Source of the DNA: Deltaproteobacteria bacterium
GTDB lineage: Bacteria; Myxococcota; UBA727; VGSZ01
NCBI GenBank assembly: GCA_016177705.1
Contig: JACOUT010000003.1
Span: 248,001-312,000 of the forward strand
Direction: 5' to 3'
Length of the DNA stretch: 64,000 nt
In this document: positions 1 to 8,062 of the stretch, in pieces
Position numbering within the stretch: the stretch's first letter is position 1
Layout of the letters: each line of letters opens with the position of its first letter
Position numbers and translations under genes: made by a program
Notes under the pieces: model-generated
Seen by the model: the letters and a program-made list of their open reading frames with translations, nothing else
What the model was told of the DNA's origin: nothing
Database searches by the model: none

Positions 1-1
1 G

Positions 2-82
2 GCCAAGGGGCCGAAGTTCATCATCGAGAGCGACGCCACCATCGTCGCGCCCTTGATCTTCAGCTACGTGCTGGCGTCGTAG
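2..82 (+). CDS. 3' end of an unidentified gene (partial)
   Basis: The window opens inside a plus-strand reading frame that gives 26 residues and stops with TAG at 80-82. The visible tail ends in a hydrophobic stretch (IVAPLIFSYVLAS). It is too short to assign. It converges on the minus-strand gene ending at 87, only 4 bases away. The frame and stop are seen directly; that this is a real gene is inferred from the compact packing. Confidence 0.4.
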   Translation, partial: AKGPKFIIESDATIVAPLIFSYVLAS

Positions 83-86
83 GCGC

Positions 87-470
87 CTAGCCTTTCGCGA
101 TGCGCTTGAGCTGCGACTGCAGCCGCGAGACGAACTGCGGGTCTTCCTCGACCATCTCGGTGACGGCCTCTTCCATCTGATCCTGGCCCTTGCCCTGCTT
201 CTGCTTGCCGAAGCGCTGCTTGATGACGAGGCCGACGAAGCGGCGGCTCGCCTCTTCCTTGGTCGCCTTGCCCGCCTCGAGCGCGGCGGCGAGCTCGGCG
301 AGCTCCGCCATCATCGCGCTCTGCTGACGGCCCGCCTCCTCGGTGGCGTTGGACGTCGCGCCGACCATGCCGGCGAACTTGGCGCCCTGCGCCTTGCCCA
401 CGCCGGTGGCCTTGCCCGCGCCCTGGGAGGCGTTCGTTCGATTGGGTCCACCACCGCCACGGATACGCAT
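87..470 (-). CDS. Small helical protein of unknown function
   Basis: 127 residues. The open frame extends further upstream, but the ATG at 470 (MRIRGGGG) is preferred because it clears the end of the upstream gene at 488. The N-terminal ~35 residues are Gly/Ala/Asn-rich and basic. The rest is charged and probably helical, with a Lys/Gln-rich turn (KQRFGKQKQGKG) and a basic end. There is no signal peptide or membrane segment. It is the last gene of a minus-strand run that contains a SycD-like TPR gene (488-940) and a possible type III secretion substrate (1074-1589), so a secretion-related role is possible. I do not recognise the family. Confidence 0.6.
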   Translation of the reverse strand: MRIRGGGGPNRTNASQGAGKATGVGKAQGAKFAGMVGATSNATEEAGRQQSAMMAELAELAAALEAGKATKEEASRRFVGLVIKQRFGKQKQGKGQDQMEEAVTEMVEEDPQFVSRLQSQLKRIAKG

Positions 471-487
471 CACGTCCTCCCGAGCCC

Positions 488-940
488 CTACCGAGCCAGC
501 GTACCTGCTTCGTGCGCTTCCAGCAGCGCGCGCGCGAAGCTCGCCGGCATGCCGTCCGGCTCCATCTCGATCGCCTTCTTGAGCGCCTTGACACCGTCGG
601 CGGTCTTCTTGAGCCACAAGAGCGCCTCGCCGACGTGCGCCTGGGCCAGCGCGCTCTTCGGCTTGAGCTTGAGCGCCTCCTGGTGGTGCTTGAGCGCCCG
701 CTGGAAGTGGCCCTGCGCGAACTCGAGGTTGCCGAGCGCCACCAGCGGCACGTCGCTCTTGGGCAAGAGCGCGGCCACACCGGCGAAGACGTCGGCGGCC
801 TCTTTGGCCTTGCCCATCTCCAGGTAGAGATAGCCGGCTTCGAGCAGGAGCGAGGCCTCCGGCTGCGGCACGTCGATCAAGCCCTTCAGCATCTCCACCG
901 TCGCTCCTGTGCCGCTGGGTGTATCGGCGGTGTCCGTCAT
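488..940 (-). CDS. TPR protein resembling SycD/LcrH-type secretion chaperones
   Basis: 150 residues, about the length of SycD/LcrH class II chaperones of type III translocators (roughly 160-170 aa). About three tetratricopeptide repeats are readable between residues 30 and 135: an AGYLYLEMGKAKEAADVF unit, then LVALGNLEFAQGHFQRALKHH, then AQAHVGEALLWLKKTADGVKA. No signal peptide or membrane helix, so cytoplasmic. It lies 17 bases upstream of the 87-470 gene and downstream of a terminator that follows the 1074-1589 gene. The TPR call is direct; the chaperone role is inferred from size and neighbours, and a generic TPR scaffold is equally possible. Confidence 0.7.
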   Translation of the reverse strand: MTDTADTPSGTGATVEMLKGLIDVPQPEASLLLEAGYLYLEMGKAKEAADVFAGVAALLPKSDVPLVALGNLEFAQGHFQRALKHHQEALKLKPKSALAQAHVGEALLWLKKTADGVKALKKAIEMEPDGMPASFARALLEAHEAGTLAR

Positions 941-997
941 GTCGTCCTCACTCCTACATGGTGATTCGGCGACGTGAGCCTACCACCCACCCGACCG

Positions 998-1024
998 CAA
1001 AGAGAAAGCCGCCCAGGGGGCGGC
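998..1024 (-). terminator. Rho-independent terminator on the minus strand
   Basis: On the minus strand a GCCGCCC / GGGCGGC stem with a 3-base CCT loop (1008-1024) is followed by TTTCTCTTT. It lies about 50 bases past the stop of the 1074-1589 gene and before the 488-940 gene, so it should separate the two transcripts or attenuate readthrough. Confidence 0.75.
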
Positions 1025-1073
1025 TCGCTCGACGCAGCGACGTAGCGACGCTGCTTGCAGATCATCCGACCGA

Positions 1074-1589
1074 CTAGCGGACGTTGCTGATGCTCGACTT
1101 GGCGGTGTCGTGCTTGGTCTTCATCACGTTCGAGACCGTGGTGAAGGAGCGGTTCTCCGCCTGCATCTTCTCCTGGAGCTGCAGGTACTGCAGGTTGAAG
1201 GAGGCCATCATCTCCTGCATGTCCTTGGTCTGGTTCAGCATGTCCTGCTGCGAATTGCCGGTCGACTTGCTGCCGGTTGGCGTGTTGAGGCCGGGGCCCT
1301 GCAGCGGGATGCCGTCGGGGCCCATGGCCACCTGGCCGGAGCCGCCCATGGTGCCGCCGCCCGAGCCGACCGCGCCGGCGGCGCCGGTGACGGCCGCGGA
1401 CACGACCGCCGCGCCGGGGACGAAGGGAGCAGCGACGCCGATGGCGCCGCCCGCAGCACCGGCACCCGCGGCCACGCCGTTCCGGACCTGCGTGCCGAAG
1501 TCGGTGCGGGGGGACTGACGAACGGTGGTGCTGCTCTGGTCGAGGGTGATGCCGCCGCGCGAGCCGGGGCCGGTGACGTTGATGGCCAT
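1074..1589 (-). CDS. Gly/Ala-rich protein with needle-like C-terminal helix; possible type III secretion substrate
   Basis: 171 residues. The ATG at 1589 has a good ribosome site (AAGGAG, 8 bases upstream). Residues ~35-100 are Gly/Ala/Val-rich and weakly hydrophobic. The last ~60 residues form an amphipathic Gln/Met-rich helix. Its final 32 residues align without gaps to the C-terminus of PrgI/MxiH needle subunits as I remember them, with about nine identities, including the terminal Arg and an Asp eleven residues before it. This is weak evidence that could be chance. The neighbouring SycD-like gene adds contextual support. Alternatives are another secreted helical protein or an unrelated hypothetical. 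Confidence 0.6.
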   Translation of the reverse strand: MAINVTGPGSRGGITLDQSSTTVRQSPRTDFGTQVRNGVAAGAGAAGGAIGVAAPFVPGAAVVSAAVTGAAGAVGSGGGTMGGSGQVAMGPDGIPLQGPGLNTPTGSKSTGNSQQDMLNQTKDMQEMMASFNLQYLQLQEKMQAENRSFTTVSNVMKTKHDTAKSSISNVR

Positions 1590-1653
1590 GACGAAACTCC
1601 TTGGTACCTTGATGGCCCGCTCGGCGAGCCGAAGTTGAAAGCGTTACAGGGCC

Positions 1654-1659
1654 ATTATC
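1654..1659 (-). promoter_or_regulatory. Possible -10 element for the 1589 gene
   Basis: The 120-base gap upstream of the 1589 start contains GATAAT on the minus strand, 5 of 6 matches to a sigma-70 -10 box, in a GC-rich background where such a hexamer stands out. The matching -35 position (1677-1682, CGCAAC) is poor, so this is only a candidate. Confidence 0.3.
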
Positions 1660-1710
1660 GCGCAGCCGGATGCGGGGTTGCGCCCCGGTCCCGGCAGGAT
1701 CCCTCGGTCA

Positions 1711-2052
1711 TCAGCCGGACGAGGCCTGCCCTGGCCCGGCCGTCATTTTCGCTTTGGTTTCGAGCAAGTAGGCGATGAGCTCTTCCGCGCGTTGGTAGGC
1801 GAGCGCGGCCTTCTTGGCGGCGGCCTTGTCTTTGTTCGCCTTGGCGCCGGTGGCCAGGGTGGACAGCTCGGCGCGGCGCGCCTGCAGGCCCGTCAGGTCC
1901 GGCTGGTCCTGCTCGACCACCGCCTCGATACGCGGGAAGCCGACCGAGGCTGCCTGCGGTGCGGGCTCGGCTTTGGCGCCGGGGCGCGGCGGCTCCACCG
2001 TCTTCTTCACCTTGTCGCCGACCTTGAAGGACTTCAGCTCATCGCTCGCCAT
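1711..2052 (-). CDS. Small Ala/Lys-rich helical protein, unknown
   Basis: 113 residues from the ATG at 2052 (MASDELKSFKVG). This start overlaps the upstream gene end (2039) by 14 bases, implying translational coupling. A Pro-rich linker covers residues ~20-40. The C-terminal ~70 residues form a predicted coiled helix (QARRAELSTLATGAKANKD and on), with no membrane segment. It belongs to the minus-strand run with the TPR chaperone-like gene. Small helical proteins of this kind occur in secretion loci as co-chaperones, but the sequence alone does not show that. Family not recognised. Confidence 0.6.
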   Translation of the reverse strand: MASDELKSFKVGDKVKKTVEPPRPGAKAEPAPQAASVGFPRIEAVVEQDQPDLTGLQARRAELSTLATGAKANKDKAAAKKAALAYQRAEELIAYLLETKAKMTAGPGQASSG

Positions 2053-2827
2053 GATGCTTACTCCAGAAGCGTGAGAAGCCGCCGTAGGACAGACCCATGC
2101 CGGCGGCCAGCGTGACGTAGAGACCATAGCGGATCTCGAGCCCGGTCTCCGCGCTGCGCTGCAGGCCGTAGATGACCAGCAGGTAGGCGCACAGCGCGGT
2201 CGAGAGCGCGCCGATCAGCAGGTGCCAGAGGGAGGCGCGGCGCGCGCGCTGCACGCGTTCGCGCGACGCGATGCGCGCGCCGCTCGCGTCCACGCGACGA
2301 CCGCGCGCCACGCACAGCGCGATGGCGACGACGGCGAGCGCCGCGTGGCCCGCGCCGCCCGCGGTGATGCCGAGGTTGATCGGGTGCGTCTTGTCGGAGG
2401 TCCACGGCATCAACACGCCGACCAGCACCAGCAGCGACGTCAGGAAGGTGATGCGATCGGCACCGGTGAAGCGGCGCCAGCCGGCGCGCAGGTCGCGCAC
2501 CAGCTCCTCGAGCTCGATGGCGACGTCGTCGAGCATGGTGGTGCGACGCTCGCGCGGGAAGAACGGCGGCGGCGCCTCGGGCTCGGGCTCGACGCGCGTG
2601 TCACGGCGCTCGAGGCGCGGCGCCCGCTCGTCGTTGTGCAGCGTGCGATCCTCGGCGCCGCTCCTCGAGTTCGGCGACGGTCGCGACGAGGGGGTGCGCG
2701 GGCGCCCGTCGTCGCGGCCGCGCTCGCGCATGCGCATCTCGCGTTTTTGCGAAAGCTCGCGCGCCATCGACTCGCTCTTTTGGGCGATGTCGCTCGCGCG
2801 CTCGTCCGGCGTCTTGCTCGAGGCCAT
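2039..2827 (-). CDS. Membrane protein with long charged cytoplasmic N-terminus
   Basis: 262 residues. Residues 1-120 are hydrophilic, rich in Arg/Glu/Pro, with a short acidic helix near 99-114. Four hydrophobic segments follow at about 126-142, 157-175, 199-222 and 235-255, so it is an integral inner-membrane protein with the N-terminal half probably cytoplasmic. No catalytic motif is visible. It overlaps the next gene (start 2052) by 14 bases and follows the TPR gene by about 60 bases, so the three are likely cotranscribed. Function unknown. Confidence 0.7.
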   Translation of the reverse strand: MASSKTPDERASDIAQKSESMARELSQKREMRMRERGRDDGRPRTPSSRPSPNSRSGAEDRTLHNDERAPRLERRDTRVEPEPEAPPPFFPRERRTTMLDDVAIELEELVRDLRAGWRRFTGADRITFLTSLLVLVGVLMPWTSDKTHPINLGITAGGAGHAALAVVAIALCVARGRRVDASGARIASRERVQRARRASLWHLLIGALSTALCAYLLVIYGLQRSAETGLEIRYGLYVTLAAGMGLSYGGFSRFWSKHHGER

Positions 2828-2852
2828 CTCCGCTAGAACCTAGCAGATCCTC

Positions 2853-2886
2853 CCCGTGCCCGTGCCCGTGCCCCTGCCCGTGCCCG
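2853..2886. repeat. Hexanucleotide CCCGTG tandem repeat
   Basis: Four CCCGTG units and one CCCCTG variant run in tandem immediately 3' of the TPR gene stop at 2888 and just upstream of the 2827 start. The length is a multiple of six and non-coding, so slippage would change only the intergenic spacing. Confidence 0.7.
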
Positions 2887-2887
2887 C

Positions 2888-4135
2888 TCAGCCGACAGGC
2901 TTCTTCTCGTCGTCATCCTTGGTGGCCGCCGTCGACCCCGCCGGCGCCTTGCTGTCCGACCCGTCGACTGACGGCCCCTTGAAGAACGGCTCGAAGGGCT
3001 GCGGCAGCGGCACCTCGCCGAGCAAGCCGCGCACCAGCGTCGCCTCGGCGGTGTCGCCCTGCGCGAGCTTGCGGCCGAGCGCGAGCGCATGCGCGCGCTT
3101 GCCGGCGACGGCGTAGGCCTCGAACAGGAACAGGCCGGCGCGCGGGTGCTCGCCGCTGGTGCGCCACGCCTCCTCGCATTGGGCCAGGCCCATGCGCACG
3201 TTCTGCAGCGGGCTCTGGCGCAACAGGATGCGGCCGAGCGCGGCGCGCGGCTCCCACGCCGTCGGCCGGTCGCGCACGATGCGATGCGCGGAGTTGATCA
3301 GGCTCGGCAAGTCGCCCTGGCCGGTGATGGCGGCGATCTCGATCTCGACGACCGTCAGGCGATCGTCGATGCCGATCTGCGCCGACAGGATGGCGAGCGA
3401 GCGCTGCGCGCCGGCGACGTCGCCGCGCACCAACAGTTGGCGTACACCGGCGAGCGCGCCCTCGAGCGGATCGCCCTCGAGCTTCTTCTGCTCGGCCGCC
3501 TGCTTGATGGCGAGCAACTGCGGGTGACCGGGGTGGGCGCGCAGCGCGAGCGCCAGGTTGTCGAAGGCCGCGTCGTCGGCGCCTCCTTCGAGCTCGACCT
3601 CGACCAGGTTGACCCACGCGTCCAAGCGCAGGGGCGCCGCCTCGACGGCGCGCGCGAAGGCGTCCTCCGCCTCGGCGAGGTTGCCTTGCGCGCGCTGCAC
3701 GCGGCCGCGGCCAACCCAGCCGGCGGCGACGCGCGGGCTCTGCGCCACCGCGCGATCGAAGAAGGGCAGCGCCTCGTCGAGCGCGCCGCGCATGAGCGCG
3801 TCGTCGCCGAGCATGACGTCGGTCTGCGCCACGCGCGCTCCGAGCGCGACGGCGCGGCGCGCGAGCAAGAGCGCGCGCTCGGCGTCGCCCTTGTCGCCCC
3901 ACAGGACGGCCAGCCACGCCAGGCCGCCTGGGTGCTTAGGCTGCTGCGCCAGCAGGCGCTCGAGGCGCTTGATGCCCTCGTCGACGTTGCCGCGCTGCGC
4001 GGCGATGCGCGCCCAGGCGACGTGCGCGATGGCGTCGTCGGGGTTGGTCTCGAGCATGTGGCGCGCCATCGCCTCGGCCGGGTCGAGGCGGCTCGCTTGC
4101 AGGTGTTCCTCGAGGACCTGGTGCGCGTTGCCCAC
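2888..4135 (-). CDS. TPR-repeat protein
   Basis: 415 residues, almost entirely tetratricopeptide-like helical hairpins: for example residues ~15-75, 80-130 (GDAERALLLARRAVALGA), 130-165 (RGALDEALPFFDRAVAQSP) and 150-190 (QGNLAEAEDAFARAVEAAP), with a second block at ~285-370. The C-terminal 40 residues are a low-complexity Asp/Lys/Ser tail. No signal peptide, so probably a cytoplasmic scaffold. It heads the minus-strand run that leads into the SycD-like gene. TPR content is direct; the partner is unknown. Confidence 0.8.
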   Translation of the reverse strand: MGNAHQVLEEHLQASRLDPAEAMARHMLETNPDDAIAHVAWARIAAQRGNVDEGIKRLERLLAQQPKHPGGLAWLAVLWGDKGDAERALLLARRAVALGARVAQTDVMLGDDALMRGALDEALPFFDRAVAQSPRVAAGWVGRGRVQRAQGNLAEAEDAFARAVEAAPLRLDAWVNLVEVELEGGADDAAFDNLALALRAHPGHPQLLAIKQAAEQKKLEGDPLEGALAGVRQLLVRGDVAGAQRSLAILSAQIGIDDRLTVVEIEIAAITGQGDLPSLINSAHRIVRDRPTAWEPRAALGRILLRQSPLQNVRMGLAQCEEAWRTSGEHPRAGLFLFEAYAVAGKRAHALALGRKLAQGDTAEATLVRGLLGEVPLPQPFEPFFKGPSVDGSDSKAPAGSTAATKDDDEKKPVG

Positions 4136-4254
4136 GTGGGCGCTTCTAGCAGAATCGTCGGCCGCGTTCAGTCCTTCACGCCGGGCATGGACCTCAATCG
4201 GGTCGGCGACGACGCGGCCGTGAGGGGCGACCGGGCCGTGGTACGGTCTCTCGC

Positions 4255-5199
4255 GTGGGACGTCGTGTGCTCACCATGGCATCGCTCGTCGTGCAGCTCA
4301 CGTCGAGCGCGTGCGACCCGCTCGGCGGCGTCCCAAGGGACGACGGCGCCCGGCCCATCGTCATCGACGCTGGCCCGAGCTTGCAGAACCCGTGCTTCAC
4401 CTCGGCCGAATCGCTGCTCATCACGCGCTGGCTCGACGGCTACAACGGCGCGCCGGCGGTTGTCGCCACTATCGAGCTCGCTGGTGGCGCGCTCGAGGTG
4501 CTGACCGATGCCGACGCGACCAGCGTCAACCTGCCGGGCGCCTGCTCCTCGGCCGCGGCGGCGAGGTGGGTGTTCAGCAGCGACGTCGGCGGCGATCACG
4601 ACGAGATCTTCGTGGCGCCGCTCGGCAGCGACGATGCCGTTCAGATCACGGACCGCGCCGATGCGATGGCCTTCGAGCCGTCGATCTCGCCCGACGGCGC
4701 GTGGGTGGTGTTCGAGTCGCACCCGCTCGACGTCGAGGGCGAGGGCGCGCTGTTCAAGGTGCACGTCGACGGCAGCGAGCTGACCGAGCTGACCGACGGC
4801 AGCGGCGACGATCGGCAGCCCAACTGGTCCCCTGCCGGCGATGCCATCGTGTTCCAGTCGCATGCGCGCGTGCCGGGGAACATCGAGCTGTTCCTCATCG
4901 ACGCCGACGGCGGCGAGCCCGAGAACTTCACCGACTCGCCGTGGGAAGACACGGACGCTTCGTTCTCACCGGACGGCGAATGGGTGGTGTACTCCTCGAA
5001 TGAGGGGGACCTCGAGCTGGCGAGCTTGTTCGTGCGGCCCGTCGACGGCGGCCCGGCCGAGCGGCTGACCAACGCCGACGGTTGGTACGACGGCGCGCCG
5101 GCCTGGTCGCCCGATGGCGACGTCATCGCGTTCGAGGCGCGCGCGGGAGACCCGGATGGCTCCGAGGGCACCGCGCTATTCCTCGTCGATGCGCCGTGA
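4255..5199 (+). CDS. TolB-like PD40 beta-propeller lipoprotein
   Basis: 314 residues. The GTG at 4255 gives a short basic n-region (MGRR), a hydrophobic stretch and a cysteine near residue 20 (LTSSAC), so export as a lipoprotein is likely although the lipobox is imperfect. Residues ~85-310 contain repeated WD40-like PD40 blades with the hallmark SPDGxWVVFxS / SPDGDVIAFEA pattern, at least four copies about 45 residues apart. Such propellers bind proteins or peptidoglycan-associated partners in the periplasm, as in TolB. It is a single gene divergent from the TPR gene. An ATG at 4276 is the alternative start but would shorten the signal peptide. Confidence 0.8.
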   Translation: MGRRVLTMASLVVQLTSSACDPLGGVPRDDGARPIVIDAGPSLQNPCFTSAESLLITRWLDGYNGAPAVVATIELAGGALEVLTDADATSVNLPGACSSAAAARWVFSSDVGGDHDEIFVAPLGSDDAVQITDRADAMAFEPSISPDGAWVVFESHPLDVEGEGALFKVHVDGSELTELTDGSGDDRQPNWSPAGDAIVFQSHARVPGNIELFLIDADGGEPENFTDSPWEDTDASFSPDGEWVVYSSNEGDLELASLFVRPVDGGPAERLTNADGWYDGAPAWSPDGDVIAFEARAGDPDGSEGTALFLVDAP

Positions 5200-5320
5200 G
5201 CCGCGCCGCGATCGTTGACAAGGAGCGGCGGGCGATCGAAGCGAGGGTGGTCGTCGAAGGGCGTGCGGCGTTTCGTCGACACCGACGCCGGAACACCCCC
5301 GCGTTGCCAGGAGGGCCGCC

Positions 5321-5800
5321 ATGTCCGCCAAGAAGATGGTCGCGCTCGGCTGCGGGCTCGCGCTGCTGGTCATGGTCGTGCTCGGCATCGCCGGCGTGCT
5401 CGCGCTCGGCTACCTCGCCGAGGAGCTGACCGGCGTCGACGTGGTGGTGGACGCGCCCGCGGAGGTGGCGGTGGGCGACACCTTCGCCCTCAAGGTCACG
5501 GTCACCAACCAGCGCCCGCAGCAGGCGCTCGCGCTCTCGGACGTCGACCTCGGCGAGGCCTACTTGCGCGGCTTCACGGTGGGGACCATCGAGCCGCCAC
5601 CGAAGACGACCATGCACGTGCCCATCGACGACAGCCGCAGCTTCACCTTCGACACGCCCATCGCCGCCGGCGCCTCCCGCACGTTCTCGTTCACATTGCG
5701 CGCGGCGCAGCCGGGCGTGTACCGCGGCGACGTCGACGTCTGCGAGGGTGTCCACTTCGTGACCGCGATGGCGCAGACCTCGGTGATCGAGCGGCGCTAG
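5321..5800 (+). CDS. Membrane-anchored protein with extracytoplasmic beta domain
   Basis: 159 residues. An N-terminal transmembrane helix (about 8-32, GLALLVMVVLGIAGVLALGY) is followed by an all-beta domain of ~110 residues that reads like an Ig-like or CARDB-type fold (VDAPAEVAVGDTFALKVTVTNQ and later AGASRTFSFTL). A single Cys lies near residue 142. The ribosome site AGGAGG lies ~10 bases before the ATG. No enzyme motif. It stands alone between a lipoprotein gene and a convergent coiled-coil gene. Function unknown. Confidence 0.7.
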   Translation: MSAKKMVALGCGLALLVMVVLGIAGVLALGYLAEELTGVDVVVDAPAEVAVGDTFALKVTVTNQRPQQALALSDVDLGEAYLRGFTVGTIEPPPKTTMHVPIDDSRSFTFDTPIAAGASRTFSFTLRAAQPGVYRGDVDVCEGVHFVTAMAQTSVIERR

Positions 5801-5807
5801 CGCGCGC

Positions 5808-6119
5808 TCAGTGCTTACCGGCCTCGAGCGCGGCCATGCGGCTCTCGAGCACGTCGATGCGGCGACGGTCGGTGGCCCCGGCACCGACGAGCAGGTCGCG
5901 CACGGCCCGCAGCTCGGCAGCGTTCCCGCGAACCTCCGACGTGAGCGCATCGATCTGGGATCCGTGCGCGCGCACCTCGGCCGTGAGCGAGTCGATGCGG
6001 CCGTCGAGGCGTGCACCCTGGGTGCGAATCTCCCCATGGATGAGCCGCAGCTCTTTGACGATCACATCGTCGCGGGCGGCGCCGTTTCCCTTCGGCTTGG
6101 TGTGCTTCTTCGTCGCCAT
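5808..6119 (-). CDS. Small coiled-coil protein
   Basis: 103 residues. After a basic N-terminus (MATKKHTKPKGN) the rest is a heptad-like coiled coil with repeated R-I-D-S/A-L-T-x-E-V-R units (RLDGRIDSLTAEVRAHG, then QIDALTSEVRGN), typical of small proteins that oligomerise or tether. No membrane segment. It ends 8 bases from the convergent 5321-5800 gene. Function unknown. Confidence 0.6.
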   Translation of the reverse strand: MATKKHTKPKGNGAARDDVIVKELRLIHGEIRTQGARLDGRIDSLTAEVRAHGSQIDALTSEVRGNAAELRAVRDLLVGAGATDRRRIDVLESRMAALEAGKH

Positions 6120-6220
6120 GCTTTGATCCTAGGGGCCTCGAGTCGGGGCAGCAATCGCGCTGCTCGAGGTAGGTCCGGGTATTGCCCGCCGCGTTTGCGG
6201 CGGTGGATCCGCTCGGCTGA

Positions 6221-6997
6221 TCAGTCGTAGGCACCGATCACGTTCTGGTCGAAGTCGATCAGGCTGCCGGTCATCATCGAGCCCTCGGGCGAGAGCAGCC
6301 ACAAGGTGAGCCCCGCCACGTCGTCGACCGAGAGGATGCGCCCGAAGGGCTGCTTGGGTGCCGCCAGCTCGAGCCAGTTCTTCGGGTTGCCGTCCTTGTG
6401 CTGGATGGCGTGCTCGCCCGGCGTCTCCATCCAGCCGATGCGCAGGCCGTTGACGCGGATCTTGTCCTTGCGCAACGCATGCGCGTTGTTCTTGGTGAGC
6501 GTGGCGAGCGCGCCCTTCGACGTCGAGTAGGCGCACAAGAACGGCTGGCCGCCGTTGGCCGACATCGAGAGGATGTTGACGATGCTGCCGCCGTTGCCTT
6601 CGCGCTTCATGATGCGCACCGCCTCCTGCGTCAGCAGGAAGGGCGCGCGCACGTTGAGCGCCATGGTGCGGTCCCACAGCTCCACCGAGGTGTCCTCCAG
6701 GTGGCCGCGATCCGTCGTGGCCGCGCTGTTGACCAGACCGTCGATGCGGCCGAACTGCGCGTGCGCCTCCTCGATGACGCGGCGGCAGTCGTCGACCTTC
6801 TCGAGGTCGGCGCGCACGAAGTGCGCACGCGCGCCGCGCTGCTCGAGCTGTGCGCCCACCGTGCGCCCCTTCTCCTGCGAGCGCCCGGTGATGACCACGC
6901 CGAGCGCGCCCGCGTCCGCGCAGCGCAGCGCGATGGCAGCGCCCAAACCTTGGGTGCTGCCGGTGACGACAACGACCTTGCCGGCGAGGCGCTTCAC
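6221..6997 (-). CDS. Short-chain dehydrogenase/reductase
   Basis: 258 residues, usual SDR length. The Rossmann nucleotide-binding motif TGSTQGLG is at 12-19, an NSAA variant of NNAG at 90-93, catalytic Tyr157 and Lys161 in YSTSK, with the partner Ser at about 144-146. It should oxidise or reduce a carbonyl/alcohol with NAD(P). Its start overlaps the iolG stop by 4 bases (ATGA), so the two are translationally coupled. Together with iolG and the downstream carrier this suggests inositol or related polyol catabolism, but the substrate is not shown by the sequence. Confidence 0.85.
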   Translation of the reverse strand: MKRLAGKVVVVTGSTQGLGAAIALRCADAGALGVVITGRSQEKGRTVGAQLEQRGARAHFVRADLEKVDDCRRVIEEAHAQFGRIDGLVNSAATTDRGHLEDTSVELWDRTMALNVRAPFLLTQEAVRIMKREGNGGSIVNILSMSANGGQPFLCAYSTSKGALATLTKNNAHALRKDKIRVNGLRIGWMETPGEHAIQHKDGNPKNWLELAAPKQPFGRILSVDDVAGLTLWLLSPEGSMMTGSLIDFDQNVIGAYD

Positions 6998-7989
6998 GAC
7001 TTCACCTCCACCATGCGACCGGTGCGCAAGGACTCGTTGGCGGCGTCGGCGAGCAACAGCGCCCTCCTGCCGTCTTCGCCTGTGACGAGCGGCTGCTCCG
7101 AGCCTGCGAGCACGCCCAGGAAGTGCGCCAGCTCGGCCTGGTAGGCGGCCGCGTAGCGCTCGAGGAAGAAGTGGAAGGGCTTGTCGCCCTGGCGGCCCGT
7201 GGTGGTGGTCGCGACCACGGCGGTCGGCGTCGGGTTGTTCGCCTGCAGCATGCCTTTGGCGCCGAAGGCCTCGATGCGCTGGTCGTAGCCGAAGGCGGCG
7301 CGGCGCGAGTTGTCGATGTGCGCCAAACGGCCCGAGGGTGTTTTCACGATCACCATGGCGGTGTCGACGTCGCCGGCCTCACCGATCGCCTTGTCGACCA
7401 GCACCGAGCCGGTGGCGAACACTTGCGTCGGCTCCTCGGGCAAGAGGTAGCGGGCCATGTCGAGGTCGTGGATCATCATGTCGCGAAACAGCCCGCCCGA
7501 GACCTTGACGTAGGCGGGCGGCGGCGGCTGCGGGTCTCGGCTCGTGATCTTGATGCTCTCGAGCTCGCCGAGCTCGCCCTGCTTGATGCGATCACGAAGC
7601 GCCTTGAAGCTCGGGTCGAAGCGGCGGTTGAAGCCCATCACCAGGGGCACACCGGCCTTCCCAACCTCGGCGAGGCAGGCGTTCACCTTGCCAATGTCGA
7701 GGTCGACCGGCTTCTCGCAGAAGATCGGTTTCTTGGCGCGCGCAGCCTTGAGGATCATCTCCACGTGCGTGTCGGTGGAGGTGCAGATCAGCACGGCGTC
7801 GATCGCCGGGTCCGCGAGCGCGGCGTCGGTGCTGTCGAAGACCTTGGCGCCCGTGGCCTCCGCGAGCGCGGCCGCGGCGGGGCGGTGGACGTCGACGATG
7901 CCGTAGAGGCGCGCGTCCTTGCGGGCGACGACGTTTTTGGCGTGCACCTGGCCGATGCGACCGGCGCCGAGCAGGAGGAGGTTCTTCAT
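6994..7989 (-). CDS. iolG: Gfo/Idh/MocA oxidoreductase, inositol 2-dehydrogenase-like
   Basis: 331 residues. The N-terminal Rossmann motif GAGRIG (8-13), the EKP motif at 92-94 and the catalytic set D170-x3-H174 in GGLFRDMMIHDLDMARYLL match the IolG branch. The conserved NSRRAAFGYDQRIEAFGAKG block is further support. IolG oxidises myo-inositol to 2-keto-myo-inositol with NAD. The ATGA overlap with the SDR gene makes them one operon. No other iol genes (iolB, C, D, E) are nearby, so the enzyme may act on another polyol or feed the adjacent SDR. Confidence 0.85.
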   Translation of the reverse strand: MKNLLLLGAGRIGQVHAKNVVARKDARLYGIVDVHRPAAAALAEATGAKVFDSTDAALADPAIDAVLICTSTDTHVEMILKAARAKKPIFCEKPVDLDIGKVNACLAEVGKAGVPLVMGFNRRFDPSFKALRDRIKQGELGELESIKITSRDPQPPPPAYVKVSGGLFRDMMIHDLDMARYLLPEEPTQVFATGSVLVDKAIGEAGDVDTAMVIVKTPSGRLAHIDNSRRAAFGYDQRIEAFGAKGMLQANNPTPTAVVATTTTGRQGDKPFHFFLERYAAAYQAELAHFLGVLAGSEQPLVTGEDGRRALLLADAANESLRTGRMVEVKS

Positions 7990-8062
7990 GGGCGGGATCT
8001 GAGCGCGTCGGTGCAGGAGCGCAACGCCCGAGCGTGCCGTTTCCCGCGGTGGCGGGCTGGCG

